This document shows positions 1 to 11,561 of a stretch of DNA of 64,000 nucleotides, piece by piece. Position 1 is the first letter of the stretch. Each line of letters opens with the position of its first letter. Source of the stretch: Monilinia fructicola (taxonomy: Eukaryota; Ascomycota; Leotiomycetes; Helotiales; Sclerotiniaceae); NCBI GenBank assembly GCA_008692225.1, contig VICG01000002.1, positions 1,194,001-1,258,000 on the forward strand, read 5' to 3'. A program made the position numbers and the translations under genes. The notes under the pieces are model-generated. The model worked only from the letters and a program-made list of their open reading frames with translations, was not told the origin of the DNA and did no database searches.

Positions 1-376
1 GACGAGGCTTATCGATAAGGAATTTTTTTTTGGTTCAGGCGAGGCTGAGGGTTGAAGATATCGATTGGGTCTTGCAAAAAGTAGAAACCTAGGAGTTGGG
101 ATGGGTGTGAATTGGGTATCAATCGTGGACAAAGAATGGCATGCGTCAGGTCTACTTTCTTCTTCTCACTGTCTATACTATACGAATGCATACGTGGCAG
201 ATCTGCAAGCCATTCCGGTTCCCGTGAACCTCCCCGAACCTCAGATCAATCAGAATCAATTTTCGTGATGATATCAATCACAAACCTCTGGTACTATGGC
301 AGAGACCATAGAGCATTCCCGGATGCCAAATCTATCTCCACACCGTTGAAATACCCCGGTCCTTTCATACTCTCCC
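1..376. other. 3' flank of the HUB1-like gene, no gene seen
   Basis: Open frames here are short and overlap on both strands, with no recognisable motif. The stretch lies downstream of the leftward HUB1-like gene and probably holds its 3' untranslated region. Nothing else can be supported. Confidence 0.5.
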
Positions 377-1090
377 TTACTCCCCAGTATCAATCTCCAA
401 ATCAAGCTGCACCCCATTCCCCACGCCGTAATCTTCTAACGTCAACCGATCTTTAAATGGTCTCTCGCCCTGCCTCTTCAACATAATCTCATGCGGCTGT
501 CTCCCAATCCTCGCTGCTACCTGCGCTTTGAAGAGCTTAATCGGATCGCTCGCCAAACACGGAATCGCCGCCTTGGTTCCCAACCGATCATTAACATGTA
601 CGATTATCATAGGTTCATTTGACGGCGCCGACGATGCGGAAACGGGCGTAGATATCGGCGCGGCGGGAGGTCTAGCGGGAGGATTCGACGAATCGGCCGT
701 TCTGTCCTTCGACGTGGACGCAGAAGCGGAGGCGGCTTTGAATTTCGAAAACGCAGCGGCGCCGAATTTGCTCGCGATATCGAGGCCATCTTCTTCCTCC
801 GGTGCCCCCGCATCCTTCGACCCCTCATCATCTCTCCGTTGCGGCGTAGCGCTAGAAGCACTGCCGAACTTCCCAGCAATATCTAAATCATCATTCGCGG
901 CATTTGTTGGAGGCGAAACTCGGCGTTCCCGTCCTCGTTCTCCCTCTCGATCGCGTTCGCGCTCCCGTTCTCGAATCGGTGATCTTTTTCTGTCTCTTCG
1001 AGGTGATCGCGATCGTTTGCGGTAAGTTTTATCGGTGTCGCGTTCAGGGGATCGGGAGCGAGCTCGCTTTTTAAGTTTGAGGCCTGCCAT
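377..1090 (-). CDS. hub1: HUB1/UBL5-type ubiquitin-like protein with RS-like N-terminal half
   Basis: Intact single-exon gene of 237 residues starting at a true ATG (MAGLKLKK). The last ~78 residues match the Hub1/UBL5 fold: the NDRLG motif, a conserved Cys in 'IPCLASD', an LK-rich strand, FKDRLTLEDY and a final LDLEI strand. Hub1 proteins bind Snu66 through a HIND element and tune pre-mRNA splicing in the nucleus. Unlike the ~73-residue yeast and human forms, this one has a long front half with RSRSP and RERERERD repeats, like splicing RS domains, followed by two copies of an LDIAxKFG motif (about residues 69-76 and 103-110). There is no terminal di-tyrosine or di-glycine, consistent with a non-conjugated modifier. 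The family call is strong; the role of the RS-like part is inferred from composition. Confidence 0.85.
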   Translation of the reverse strand: MAGLKLKKRARSRSPERDTDKTYRKRSRSPRRDRKRSPIRERERERDREGERGRERRVSPPTNAANDDLDIAGKFGSASSATPQRRDDEGSKDAGAPEEEDGLDIASKFGAAAFSKFKAASASASTSKDRTADSSNPPARPPAAPISTPVSASSAPSNEPMIIVHVNDRLGTKAAIPCLASDPIKLFKAQVAARIGRQPHEIMLKRQGERPFKDRLTLEDYGVGNGVQLDLEIDTGE

Positions 1091-1708
1091 GGTGATTTGG
1101 TGTGTGATGAAGATGAAGCTCGACCATGGCTTGAGATGGATATTTGAGTGCTCGATCGGTTACACTTCGGCTAATCCATCATCTCTTATCGATGATAAGA
1201 GGTGGTATTTGGACAGATAAATAGGTATCCTTGGCTATCTCGTATAAAATTTACGATTTTTATCCAAATACAAAAACTTTCCAAGTCGAATATACAAAAC
1301 CCTAGACCCCTCCTGCTCTAAAGGTATTCCTCTCAGTTTTATCCGATACTGATTCTATTCCCTAATTCAAGGTCAAGATCAAGGTGTTTGAAAACATCAT
1401 TCTCGCTTACGGAGAGCTACTCTATCATCTGAAATATCAGGAGCAAAGGGGTCTGCCACTTTGTTTGGTTATAATGGAAAAGCTTATAGTAGAAATTTTG
1501 AACGAAGCTTTTTATTGAATATGCTGACAATTTTGTCAATGCAAAATATGTGTTATGCATGAAGCATCTAAGCCGAAAGACAATACCCTGACTCTGCCAT
1601 CCCTACGACGCCAATGTATAAACAAACAACCCTATACGCCCAGACTCATGATATCCGAAGCATTATGATACAGAACTGAAAGAAGATTTCATCTAATCAA
1701 TCAATCAA
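1091..1708. other. Spacer between HUB1-like promoter side and NOP58 3' end
   Basis: The left part should contain the promoter and leader of the leftward HUB1-like gene, and the right part the NOP58 3' untranslated region. Several A/T runs and a short TCAA-type repeat (1697-1712) abut the NOP58 stop codon. No coding exon was found. Confidence 0.5.
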
Positions 1709-3548
1709 TCAATCCTTGCTCTTCTTCTTCTTCTTTTTCTCGGACTTTTCGCCATCATCTTCTGACTTGCGCTTCTTGCTACTGACATCTGGTGTGCCGT
1801 TTGCTTCGCTCTTCTTAGCTTCCTTTGCTGCCTTCTTAGCCTCTTTTGCGGCTTTCTTTGCTGCCTTTTCAGCTTTCTTTGCAGCCTTCTCCGCCTTTTT
1901 GGCTTCCTTGTCTCCCTTCTTATCCTTCTTGGATTTCTTCTCAGAGGCATCACTCTCCTCTGAAGAATCGGAACCGGACTCCTCGGCAACTTCTTCGATA
2001 AGTCTGAAAAAGTTAGCAATGATACATCTTGTATTAGCATCGAATATGTAAACTCACTTGTTCTTCTTCTCTCTTACAGGGATGGCAGCAGCTGGTTCAT
2101 CTCCAGCAAGTCCATCTGCATCTGCGTTGTATTTTCGGGCTTCCTTAACTTCCCACTTACCAGGAGCTGAAGTTGCCTTACCATTTGGTCCGACAGCAAC
2201 ACCTCGAGGAAGGAGAGGCTTGCCTTCAAGACCTCGGAGATGGCGTTCAATCTTGGCACGTGAAGTAACACCCAATGCGGATCTTTCTTCATCATCAACA
2301 TCGTCGCCCTTGCCTTCACCTTGTGCACTCCAGTCTGATAAGGCATCGACACGGAGTCCGATAGCAGCCTTAGCGGCCAACATACGCGCAATCTTTCCCT
2401 TGTTCTTGCCGGTAGCTTGACCAACCAACGAAGCATGGTAGATGAGACCGTATTTTGGTGTGTCATGTTTTGTCTTGAGAGCCCTGAATAGAGCCTTTTC
2501 AGCACCAAGAATTTGGATGGTACTGGCAGGGCTCTTTGCGAGGTTCATGAGAGATCCAGCATGAGCGATCAATCGAGCTCCAACCAACTCTCCAACCAAC
2601 TCTGTCAAGTTTGGAGCAATTGCTTGCATACGGGCAGACAAGTAGCTGGACAGTTGTTGACGATATTCGGTAAAGCCAACAACTTGCTCGGCCAAGAGCT
2701 TGATGTTATCTAAATCTTCCTCAGTAATCTCGGTACCCATACTGACTTCGGCAGCGGCTTTGATGGCAGCTTCGATTTCTTCTGGGAGAATATCTGCAAG
2801 GTCGGTACTGGAAGTGTTGACGCGCATGCCAACCTTCAAGATAACTCTAGCATATGCCAAGTTGTCGTTCACAATCTTGCCCATTTCTGGGAAATGCCAT
2901 CCATACCATTCCTTGACTCTCATAGCGTATGTGTTGAGCTCCTTGTCCAAATCGTCCAATAACGAAATAGCTTGCACAATCATGGTATCAACCTTGTCGG
3001 GTGAGAACTTCAACTTATGGCGCGACAAAGAATGCGAGAGACCGAGAGACATGGTGGAGATGTGCTCAGGAAGGAGACCTGGGATCAAAGAGGGGAGGTG
3101 ATCGCGAATTCCACGGAAAATATCATTTGTCTTCGAGTCGGAGATTGGTGTGAGAGTCAAACCTGGAAGTTTGTTGATAGCTTGACCCAGTTTAGGGTCG
3201 GCAACTGCCAAAGATGCCTTCTTCTCATCTTTCAAGGTATCGAGAAGTTTTGCAAGCATAGGTGAAACTTTTCCCTCAACCAAGGAAGCAACCTCCTCCA
3301 AAGCTGTCGCGGCGCTGTCGAACTTTTGAAATTGCTTGAGCTTCAATCTAATCCGTGGAATCGAGCATGTTAGAAGATTGTAATTCAATTGAAAGAGCGC
3401 CATTATAAAGCAATTGCACTCACAATCCATTGATCCCCTCTGCGGTTTGAATTTCTGAAGCGACATCATCCTTCTTCAAAAGTTTTTTGTCGGCCTTGAA
3501 CAAGACCAATCCAGCTGCCGTCTCTGTGAGAATAAATAAAGGCGCCAT
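1709..3548 (-). CDS. nop58: Nucleolar protein NOP58, core box C/D snoRNP subunit
   Basis: Three exons, 3548..3424, 3347..2058 and 2003..1709, give 569 residues. The introns use GTGAGT donors. The protein begins [13 protein letters not shown] like yeast Nop58, then has the coiled-coil/NOSIC region with [13 protein letters not shown] and the long Nop domain containing [18 protein letters not shown] and the invariant run [18 protein letters not shown]. The C-terminus is the usual Lys/Glu tail of repeated KKA and KKS blocks, encoded by the third exon. NOP58 pairs with NOP56, fibrillarin and Snu13 in box C/D snoRNPs that guide 2'-O-methylation of rRNA in the nucleolus. The gene is intact and divergent from the V-ATPase subunit d gene 307 bases away. 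Identification is close to certain. Confidence 0.96.
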
Positions 3549-3855
3549 TGTGAAGAAATAATCCAAGTCTCTTCGTGTTGGTGTTGATCAATGGGCGTCC
3601 AAAATTCTGAGGAGAGCTTGTAGTTTTTCGCAAGGAATAATTTTTTGTTCAAGTAAAAAATAGTGGCAGACGCTAATGACAGGGGTGCCAACATCGGCTT
3701 AGTGTTTCAGTCAGGTGATCCAATAATCTAACCTCTGCACTGTAAGTCTGTAACCCACTCAGAATCCATGCAAGTAGCTCTTGCGACGGCAACTCGACTG
3801 GTCCAGACAAACTTCAAGCAACAACAATAGATCTTGTTCGCAGGCAACAAACAGA
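3549..3855. promoter_or_regulatory. Shared divergent promoter, NOP58 / VMA6
   Basis: Only 307 bases separate the start codons of NOP58 (leftward) and the V-ATPase d subunit (rightward), so both promoters and leaders must lie here or overlap. No canonical TATA box was picked out. Assignment as a bidirectional promoter rests on gene geometry alone. Confidence 0.55.
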
Positions 3856-5106
3856 ATGGAGGGTCTTTTTTACAACGTTCAGAATGGGTAACACTTTATA
3901 TCTCCGTTGATGATGTCTAGATCTAATCTCTTCGCAGCTATATTGAGGGTATCGTCAGAGGTTATCGCAATGGACTCTTGACAGGCCAGAATTATAATAA
4001 CTTGATTCAATGCGAGACTATCGATGGTAATTAATACTTCATTGTTTTCCAAAAGCATTAAGTAACAAGAAAACTAGATCTCAAGCTTCAACTTGGACCG
4101 GCGTACGGCGATTTCCTAGCATCACTTCCACCTAATCCTTCAACATCTACCCTCGCTGCAAAAACTACCGACAAACTCATCTCCGAATTTCGATACCTAC
4201 GAGCGAATGCCGTCGGATCACTTGCAAAGTTCATGGACTATTTGACATATGGATACATGATCGACAATGTAGCCCTTTTGATTACAGGAACTCTCCACGA
4301 AAGAGACACTCGTGAACTGCTTGAACGATGCCACCCTCTTGGTTGGTTTGAAACTATGCCCGTTCTATGCGTTGCTACAAACATAGAAGAGTTATACAAC
4401 AGTGTCTTGATTGAAACGCCATTGGCACCCTACTTCAAGGGAAGCTTAAGCCACCAAGATCTGGACGAGCTTAACATTGAGATTGTTCGCAATACTCTGT
4501 ATAAAAATTACCTAGAGGATTTCTACAACTTTGTGAATACCGACCCAGATATGGCCAGTACTCCAACAGCCGAAGTCATGTCTGAGATACTTGAATTCGA
4601 AGCCGATAGAAGAGCTATCAACATCACACTTAACTCTTTCGGTACAGAGCTATCAAAGAAAGATCGCCAAAAGCTATACCCCAACTTTGGACGTCTTTCT
4701 CCAGCAGGAACAATCTTACTTTCCAGGGCAGACGATATTGAAGGCGTTAGACTTGCGGTTGAAGGAGTTAGTGACTACAAGGGTTACTTTGATGCCACTG
4801 GATTAGGACAAAGCAACACTGGAGCGGGCAACATGAGCGGAGGAGCTGGCGGCAACGAGAAAAGTCTAGAAGATTTGTTCTATCAAAAGGAGATGGAAAT
4901 CTCCAAAGGTGCATTCACACGGCAATTTACATTTGCCATTGTCTATGCATGGGTCAAGTTGCGGGAACAGGTATGTTTAATGCTTCATATCGTGGCAAAT
5001 GATGATTACTGATTTTGCTCAGGAAATACGTAACATTACCTGGATCGCAGAGTGCATAGCACAAAATCAAAAAGAACGAATCGGCAACTATATCAGTGTA
5101 TTTTAG
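3856..5106 (+). CDS. vma6: V-type proton ATPase subunit d (VMA6)
   Basis: Four exons, 3856..3887, 3938..4026, 4078..4970 and 5023..5106, join to 365 residues, the usual length of subunit d. The N-terminus MEGLFYNVQNGYIEGIVRGY and later blocks LGPAYGDFL, KFMDYLTYGYMIDNV and GWFETMPVL are family hallmarks, and the C-terminus ends in the expected helix with NITWIAECIAQNQKERI. Subunit d sits on top of the c-ring and couples the V0 membrane sector to the V1 central stalk in vacuolar and endosomal proton pumps. The tiny first exon ends inside a Gly codon. All junctions keep frame, and no lesion is seen. Confidence 0.95.
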
Positions 5107-5291
5107 GGGGGGTTGATGTTGTTATAATAGTTTCTTTATTAAACCAAGCTTCACGCTTCTAAGGTTTTGTACGGGTCTAGTAGGCGAGCTGGCGTAGGGA
5201 GAGTACGGATATTGATTTCAAAATTGCATGCTACACTTTCATACCTTCTATGATACATACCTTGACGCAGTGGTTTACACTTTGATATTAT

Positions 5292-6304
5292 TTACAGACT
5301 AATCTCTCCTTTCCATGTACCCTCTGTCAAGCCCAATGTTGTAATCAGATTCTCCCACCTCTCACTCCCACGCTCCTTTTTCCTTAAGTACTTGAGCAAC
5401 TTCTGCCTCCTGTGAACTAAGAGTCGCAAATTTCTTTTGTTAACCTTGTCCTTGTTTCCACGCTTAGATTCCAATTGATTCGCAAGCACCCTAATCTTTG
5501 CAGTCAAAATTGCAATCTGAACTTCAGAACTGCCCGTATCCGGGCCAGCTCTTGGTGTCTTCTCTGGCTTAGTCGTGCCTTCAATGGCATCCTGCGTAGG
5601 TGCCCTAGGTCTCAAAAACCCATCCGTCTGGTGGCGTCCGAATGTATTTATACACCTTACGATATTCGCCCTAGTCTTATCCTTTGAACTTGCATTTTCT
5701 AAGCTTACAATACGTGCCAACGCTGCAGCCGCATTTGCATGATCTTCCTCGTGTTTCTTCTTTGCCTGCTCCTCTGCGTGAACATCTGCTAGATCTCTAT
5801 TTTCGGCTAGCATAGGCTCCGTGAGTTGATATGAATGTTGGATGGCACCTTGGAGTTCGGTCGGGGTTAAAAAGTGATTCAAGAGAACTTTATCAGCACC
5901 TTGCACTTTCGCCCCTTCTCCAGAGCCCTTGGTTGTAGTGGCATTGAATTTGAGTGTAGATCCTCCAACGGTATCAAGAGATTCTAGAAACGGTGTCGAA
6001 ACGCCCCGTACTGGATCTCCCAATGAAGCTTCCCGTTCCTTCTGAAGTACTACCTGCCTTTTCAGATTCGACTGCTTTCTCTGTCTTGATTGTGCTAATG
6101 CGTAAGGATCTTTATGCGCTCTTCGCTGGGCGAATGTTGCCGCATTGGCTACGGATGTGGAGGAGAAAGAGCAAGCTGATGGGCTTGGAGCCGGGCGAAA
6201 ACAGACTATTATTTCGATTAGATAAAATGGTTTATAGGGTTTCAGTAATTGGTCTTACGAGAAGATGCGCTCAAGCGCGAAAGAATGGATATTCGAGGAG
6301 GCAT
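5292..6304 (-). CDS. Mitochondrial small-subunit ribosomal protein S15 (uS15m, yeast MRPS28 type)
   Basis: Two exons, 6304..6259 and 6205..5292, give 319 residues. The short first exon starts at ATG with MPPRISILSRLSASS; joined to the second it forms an Arg/Ser-rich, acid-free leader typical of a mitochondrial targeting sequence. This is why the start was placed here rather than at the large exon. The bacterial S15 domain occupies roughly the last 95 residues, with TGSSEVQIAILT, a helical stretch ending NKRNLRLLVHRRQKLLKYLR and a final short helix. uS15m binds the small-subunit rRNA platform in the mitochondrial ribosome. The middle part is lineage-specific. The gene is divergent from RPS0 across ~300 bases. 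The call is strong for the domain and good for the first exon. Confidence 0.88.
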
Positions 6305-6605
6305 TGCGAAGTTGTTTAATCACTTATCAATTCACCAAACCCAATCCTAACTTCTGCTCCCCTCAAAGTCCCATCTAGATAAATTTCCAAGCTAAGATCT
6401 AATATAGATTAGTGCTGCAGATGTCCTTTATGCCTAATAATTATGGCAATAATTACAAGGGCCAATGGCTAATCTTGATTAGGGTTTCGCGAACTTTTAT
6501 TTCGCACCATCGCGAAATTGATTCTTCGTCCCTCGCAAATCGACAACATCACGACAACCATCTCCTACAGGTTTGACCAAGTCGACAATAAGTCAAATCG
6601 CAAAG
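6305..6605. promoter_or_regulatory. Divergent promoter, mitochondrial S15 / RPS0
   Basis: 301 bases separate the two start codons. The right half contains TTAGGGTTTCGCGAA (about 6479-6493), a further TCGCGAAAT, and ATCACGACAA at 6548-6557. The last also occurs upstream of RPL31 in this window. These are candidate ribosomal-protein promoter or leader elements; their function is inferred from position and recurrence. Confidence 0.5.
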
Positions 6606-7652
6606 ATGGCACCTTCTCAACTCCCCGCGATTTTCAATCCTACCTCCCAGGATATTGAGCAGCTCTTGGCCGCTCAATGCCATTTGGGATCCAAGAACTT
6701 GCAAGTTCACATGGAGCCATACCTCTGGAAGACTCGCCCAGATGGAATCAATGTCATCAACATTGGAAAGACCTGGTACGTTTGAATTGGGCAAAATTAA
6801 AACCCGCAGTCGAAGAAAAAAGTCAAAAAATAAAAAATTGAAGGCCTAGATCTAACAAAATCGATTTTGTAGGGAGAAGATCGTCCTCGCTGCCCGTATC
6901 ATCGCAGCCATCGACAACCCAGCTGACATCTGTGTTATCTCCGCTCGTCCTTACGGTCAACGTGCTGTCTTGAAGTTCGCCGCCCACACCGGTGCTGTTG
7001 CCATTGCTGGTCGTTTTACCCCTGGTAACTTCACCAACTACATCACCCGATCCTTCAAGGAACCCCGCCTTATCATTGTTACCGACCCACGTACCGATGC
7101 TCAAGCTATCAAGGAGGCTTCCTACGTCAACATTCCAGTTATCGCCCTTTGCGACACCGACTCCCCAACTGAGTTCGTTGATGTAGCTATCCCAACCAAC
7201 AACAAGGGTCGTCACTCCATCGGTTTGGTCTGGTGGATGTTGGCTCGTGAGGTCCTCCGTCTCCGTGGTTCCATCGCTTCCCGTGAGGCTGAGTGGGATA
7301 CCATGGTTGATTTGTACTTCTACCGTGACCCAGAAGCTGAGGAGAACAAGGACGCCATTGAGGAGGCCAAGGCTCCAGGTGCTGATGAGGTATGCTATAC
7401 ATTTTCAAATGTTCTCGGGAGATATCTTACTAACTCAATATTGCAGGTCGGAGCTCAAGCTGTTGACCAAGGATTCGCCGGTACCGGTGATTGGGAGGTC
7501 TCTGGTGCTAACGCTGGTGCATTCACTGCTGCTAGCAACACTGCTGCCGCTGGTGGAGCTTCATGGATGCTGCTGAGCCATCTGACTGGGCTGCCGCACC
7601 AGCTGCTGCTGGACAAGAGTGGGCTGCTAGCGGAACTGCTGAGCAATGGTAA
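6606..7652 (+). CDS. rps0: 40S ribosomal protein S0 (uS2), C-terminal frame broken by one base
   Basis: Exons 6606..6775, 6873..7389 and 7447..7652. The first two encode the full uS2 core: [83 protein letters not shown] and the [16 protein letters not shown] block. uS2 sits on the solvent side of the 40S head-body junction and is needed for 18S precursor maturation. In exon 3 the uninterrupted frame runs off as [12 protein letters not shown] after 'GGASW' and stops at 7677. The frame one step over reads [12 protein letters not shown] and [11 protein letters not shown] then stops at 7652, the Trp-rich acidic tail expected of fungal S0. A missing G in the TGG at 7564-7566 explains it. A 38-base GT...AG stretch (GTCTCTGG to GCTGCTAG, about 7487-7524) could also restore frame but is too short for a normal intron and would delete good coding sequence. 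Confidence 0.9.
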
Positions 7653-8909
7653 ATGTGTCAATACCCAACAAAAATAATTAAGAAGTTTCCGCAATGAACT
7701 GTATTTCTTGGGGGTCAAATTTGAAAGCACTTATGAGGGAAAGATACTCGATAACCGTTCATGTGCTATGGTTTGAGAGGGAAAGCCCTGTGTGTTCAAA
7801 AGGAGTGGACTTGATCGTTATTCCGCTCTCAATGAAATATGTCTCTGATTGTGGCATGAACAATCTTCGATATTATTTGCAAAGGATTGATGTTTTTCGG
7901 CGTGATATGATGGACTGCTCATCGTAATACATGGGTTATGTCATAAATCTAATCACAAAGGCATTGCAAAGTAAACTACTGACCTCGAACCATGATATTG
8001 TATGTTTGTGCTTGATACTTAGCCGTGAAATCTAGACTGTATTATCTAAAGCATACGAGTCTGTATTTCTATGCCCACAGCTATACTACAAAAACAATCC
8101 TACCTGCATACATACCCTAGATCTCGACCCTTCCCGCCCATGGAATACACGAAAGCTCCAAGAATGGAGAATCCACATAATATTCCCATCGGGCTCCACC
8201 ATCTGGACTGACTTTTCCTCCTCTCAAACATAATGCGGGGAGCTGGAAGGTGAGAGGGAGGAGAGGGGTACCATCCGAATATAAATAATGCACGCATCGC
8301 ATCGCATCGCATACTACCTACCCACGTAGACCCCCGTGGGGATCTTGGTGTGATTTGGTCTTTAGAATTACTAGTTGAGTAGATCAACCAAGCTTAATAC
8401 ATACGTAGGTCGGGAACTTGGGGACGTTTGGGGGCGGGGATTGTGATTGTGATTGGGATTGGGAGATTGGGGTTTGTAGTTGGATAGGGAGATATAGAGT
8501 ATCTTGTCTGAGATTATATGTATGGACTCTCGCGACTTGTGGACTGGTGGAGTTTGAATAAGAGGGAGGGATTCGAGGTTGCGGTGGGTGGATTGGAGTT
8601 GGATTGGGGTTGGATTTCTTCATTTCTTCATTGCATACACCTAGTACATATATCATATATCATTACTACTCCTCAGTATTCTCATCCTCTGAGTCAGATG
8701 CAAAGCTCAAACACATTCCCTCCCATCACCCTCTTTCTATATACAATATCCATCCCGATTCTCTTTTACACCGTCCATCTTCTGACTATTGAGCGGTCTA
8801 TAAAGTTATTAAGATCTTTGTACGACTATTTTTTACAATCGTTTCTTTTGTCGTGCGGTATTTCTGATGTGATATACCCGGGTATCCGCGCATAAAAAAA
8901 TGATACAAA
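7653..8909. other. Convergent 3' spacer, RPS0 / sedolisin
   Basis: RPS0 and the sedolisin gene end toward each other, so this 1.26 kb holds both 3' untranslated regions. Open frames here are short, lack recognisable motifs and mostly overlap on both strands. A short CATCG repeat (8292-8312) is visible. No gene is supported. Confidence 0.5.
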
Positions 8910-11561
8910 CTAAGGTAGGGAGAGGTAGAGCTCGAGAAGCTTAGGGTAGTTGGGGGTTCCAAGACCTGTTTTCCGTGGAGTTAGTATATTATCTTCAGCG
9001 ATGAAGGAGATTATGTATGCATTGCAGGACTTCCCAACCAGAATGAAAATATGCAATAAGAAAATAGGGAGTGAGGAAGAAAGAGAGAAAAGAAAACAAA
9101 AACTAACCCGTCACAGGATCCCAGCCCTTTACAGCTTCAAACCCAGCAGTGCCGCACCCCTGGTTCCCTCCACTCGTCACATCGTTCAACACACCTGGGT
9201 GTGCATACAACACTGGATTTACGAATCCAACGGGTTTCTTCCCCGCATTGATACGGGCAGCATTTATCAATGTGATGATGGCGCCGACAACGGGTGCGGA
9301 AGCTGAGGTACCATAGATGAGAGAGAAGACGCCGTCGACGGCTACAACATAATTCACGCCGTTGGCTGCGATGTCAGGGAAACCGCGGGTGGTTTGGGAG
9401 TTGTTGTATTGGGCAGAGGTGTAGGAGGGAAGATGGTCAGCGACTGCAAAGAGGGAAAGGAAGGTTAGTGGGAGTGTTTTAAGAAGTTAGGAGGAAGTAA
9501 GTAGATGAAGTGGTCAGGGTTTGGGGTTGAAGTTTGTGGTGTTGAAGAGAACAATTTGACTCACAGTAAGTTGCCACCGCTTCCTTTTGATAATCGGGAA
9601 TGGGGAAGACGTTGGAGAATCCTCCACCAGAATAGACTATGTGACCGTGATTAGCATATGTGAGAGAAGAGGTATTGGAACGGATGAGAGATAATACTAC
9701 TTACTGACTGACTCGGCAGCTTCTTCTGGTTGAGTAACAGTGGCATTAGGCTTAACTTGTGTAGCTCCAACGGCGGTAATATATGGACAAGTACCAGGGA
9801 ACGAAGGATTGAATGCTATCCCAATTATGTAAGTATGAGCCACCATAGTATCATAATTAGGAATAGGACTTACAGTTGTTCGCACCACAAGCTCCTCCGT
9901 TACCAGCAACACCATAATCACCCGAAGAGTACAAGATAGTGACACCTTGAAGACCTAGCTTAAGATATTCATTGCATTGGCGTCTCTCATAAGCGGGTGT
10001 AAGATCAGACTCATCATAAGCATAGGAGGTGGAAATAACATTAGTAGCAGCGAATCCACCACAGTTCTCCGGTCCTTGGTAGTAGTAGCTGCCGTTACCA
10101 AATGTATCAGGATAGACTGCATCATAGGTTGGATCGTCACCACCATCCGATGTGCAATAATCGCCATCGATGGCATCAAGGAAGTTGTTGAATGATGCCC
10201 CTTCACCGATGTCTCCGGTCTGGTATAGTGTCACTTCTTGTGGATATGCAAGTGCCATTCCGTATTCGAGGTCCAAGTCCTGGATTGGATTAGCTAGGTC
10301 ATACTCGAAGAATTTGGATTGTCTTACAGATTCTCCGTTATAGTCAAAGGATTCGGCAATTGTCTGCAATACACCACCATCGATGGAGTCAAAAGTAGGT
10401 CTGGCGCCGACAAGCGCAGGCGAGAAGTTGCCAAAGAACAAATCCAGATCTGTAATCCAAGTCAATATTTTCATTCTGAAATGGAAAGCAACACATACCA
10501 CTGGGAAGATATGCCTGTGGTGTATATTCAACAATACCATAGGAATCTATCGGCGGTTAGATTCGATACCAACAATGATTGCATGACAATACTAACTTCC
10601 TTTGGCACCAGGAGCGTCTGTTGGTAGTCCATACAGAGCCCGGAGACATGCAGGTGTAATTTGCGTATTACAAGTTGATAACGCTGAAGTTTGCAAGCCA
10701 CCATGCGATGTACCGGTAATAATCTTACCCTGTTTGGGCAAAGACGGATCGCTAGGTGAGCCTACCCTATGGCTTTTGTCGATTCCTCTCCTGGTAACTG
10801 CATCTTTTTGACGAGAATTCAGATCTCGCTTCTCTTTTTGAGGTACAACCTTGGCATCGAAGTGAAGAGTTGGTGTAATGAAATCAATGTGTTTACGTAT
10901 GTTTTCTGGAACACTGTAGTCGTCACAAGCAGCAGCAGTTTGACCACTCTCGGCATGGGTATAGGCCTGCAACCCCAAAAGTCAGTAATTGCTTTCCAAG
11001 GAAGATTCTGGGAGAAAAATCTGGGATCAATAAAGCTACTTCAGAAAGTAGTAGACGTGGTAAAGCAAAATGAACATTCGCATAAAGCTAGACATCGGGA
11101 ATACGATAAGTAAGAGCTGGTTGAGCTTACGTAGTATTTGGTGTTGAGCAGAGACTCGGCTTCCGCAACAGTAACGTTGGCATGGATCCAACTAAGACTT
11201 TGCGAGTGCTTTACGCGCTCGCTCTTGATGCCATATTCTTCAAGCCATTTGACAACTTCATTAATGGAGTCGGCACTTGGTGCAAAGGTTTCAGCAACTT
11301 TCTTTGCACTCCAGTGCTTGCCAAAATTGGGAGAAGAAGGATTGGAAACATCCATCAAGTAGGCTTCCGCATTGTGCAAGTTGTTTTGGGTGAGAGCAAA
11401 TCTCATTGGGAGGCTTGAATCCGGGTGTAATGGGTCCTCTCGGCGCCAATTACGAGGAGTCTGCTCTCTTCGCTCGTGTGAACGACATGTCGTTTTTGAG
11501 GAGCAGGAGCAGCAATTACGCCAGTCAGGAGACCGTATGCAACAATAAGAGAGAAATGCAT
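8910..11561 (-). CDS. Secreted sedolisin-family tripeptidyl-peptidase (S53), reading frame broken near N-terminus
   Basis: Eight exons (roughly 11561-11131, 10966-10597, 10546-10499, 10449-9874, 9815-9705, 9636-9565, 9443-9108 and 8965-8910) encode about 665 residues. The start MHFSLIVAYGLLTGVIAAP is a signal peptide. Then come a Pro-kumamolisin propeptide (NNLHNAEAYLMDVSNPSSP, YGKHW-like NFGKHWSAKKV), the catalytic domain with the oxyanion block YSSGDYGVAG, the nucleophile motif GTSASAPVVGAII, Ca-site region ANGVNYVV and terminal GWDPVTGLGTPNYPKLLEL. Sedolisins are acid exopeptidases releasing tripeptides outside the cell. Oddities: an extra CA/AC in the CACACG at about 11484-11489 shifts the frame between signal peptide and propeptide. 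Also, the Glu normally four residues before the catalytic Asp is hard to place, the segment reading NPIQDLDLEYGM. The family call is firm; whether this copy is active is open. Confidence 0.87.

Noticed and set aside
1716..2051. Ser/Phe-rich + strand open frame of 111 codons
   Set aside because: Antisense shadow of the Lys/Glu tail of NOP58 (AAG/GAG repeats read backward).
7694..7927. 77-codon frame after RPS0
   Set aside because: Lies in the expected 3' untranslated region; no motif, poor coding character.
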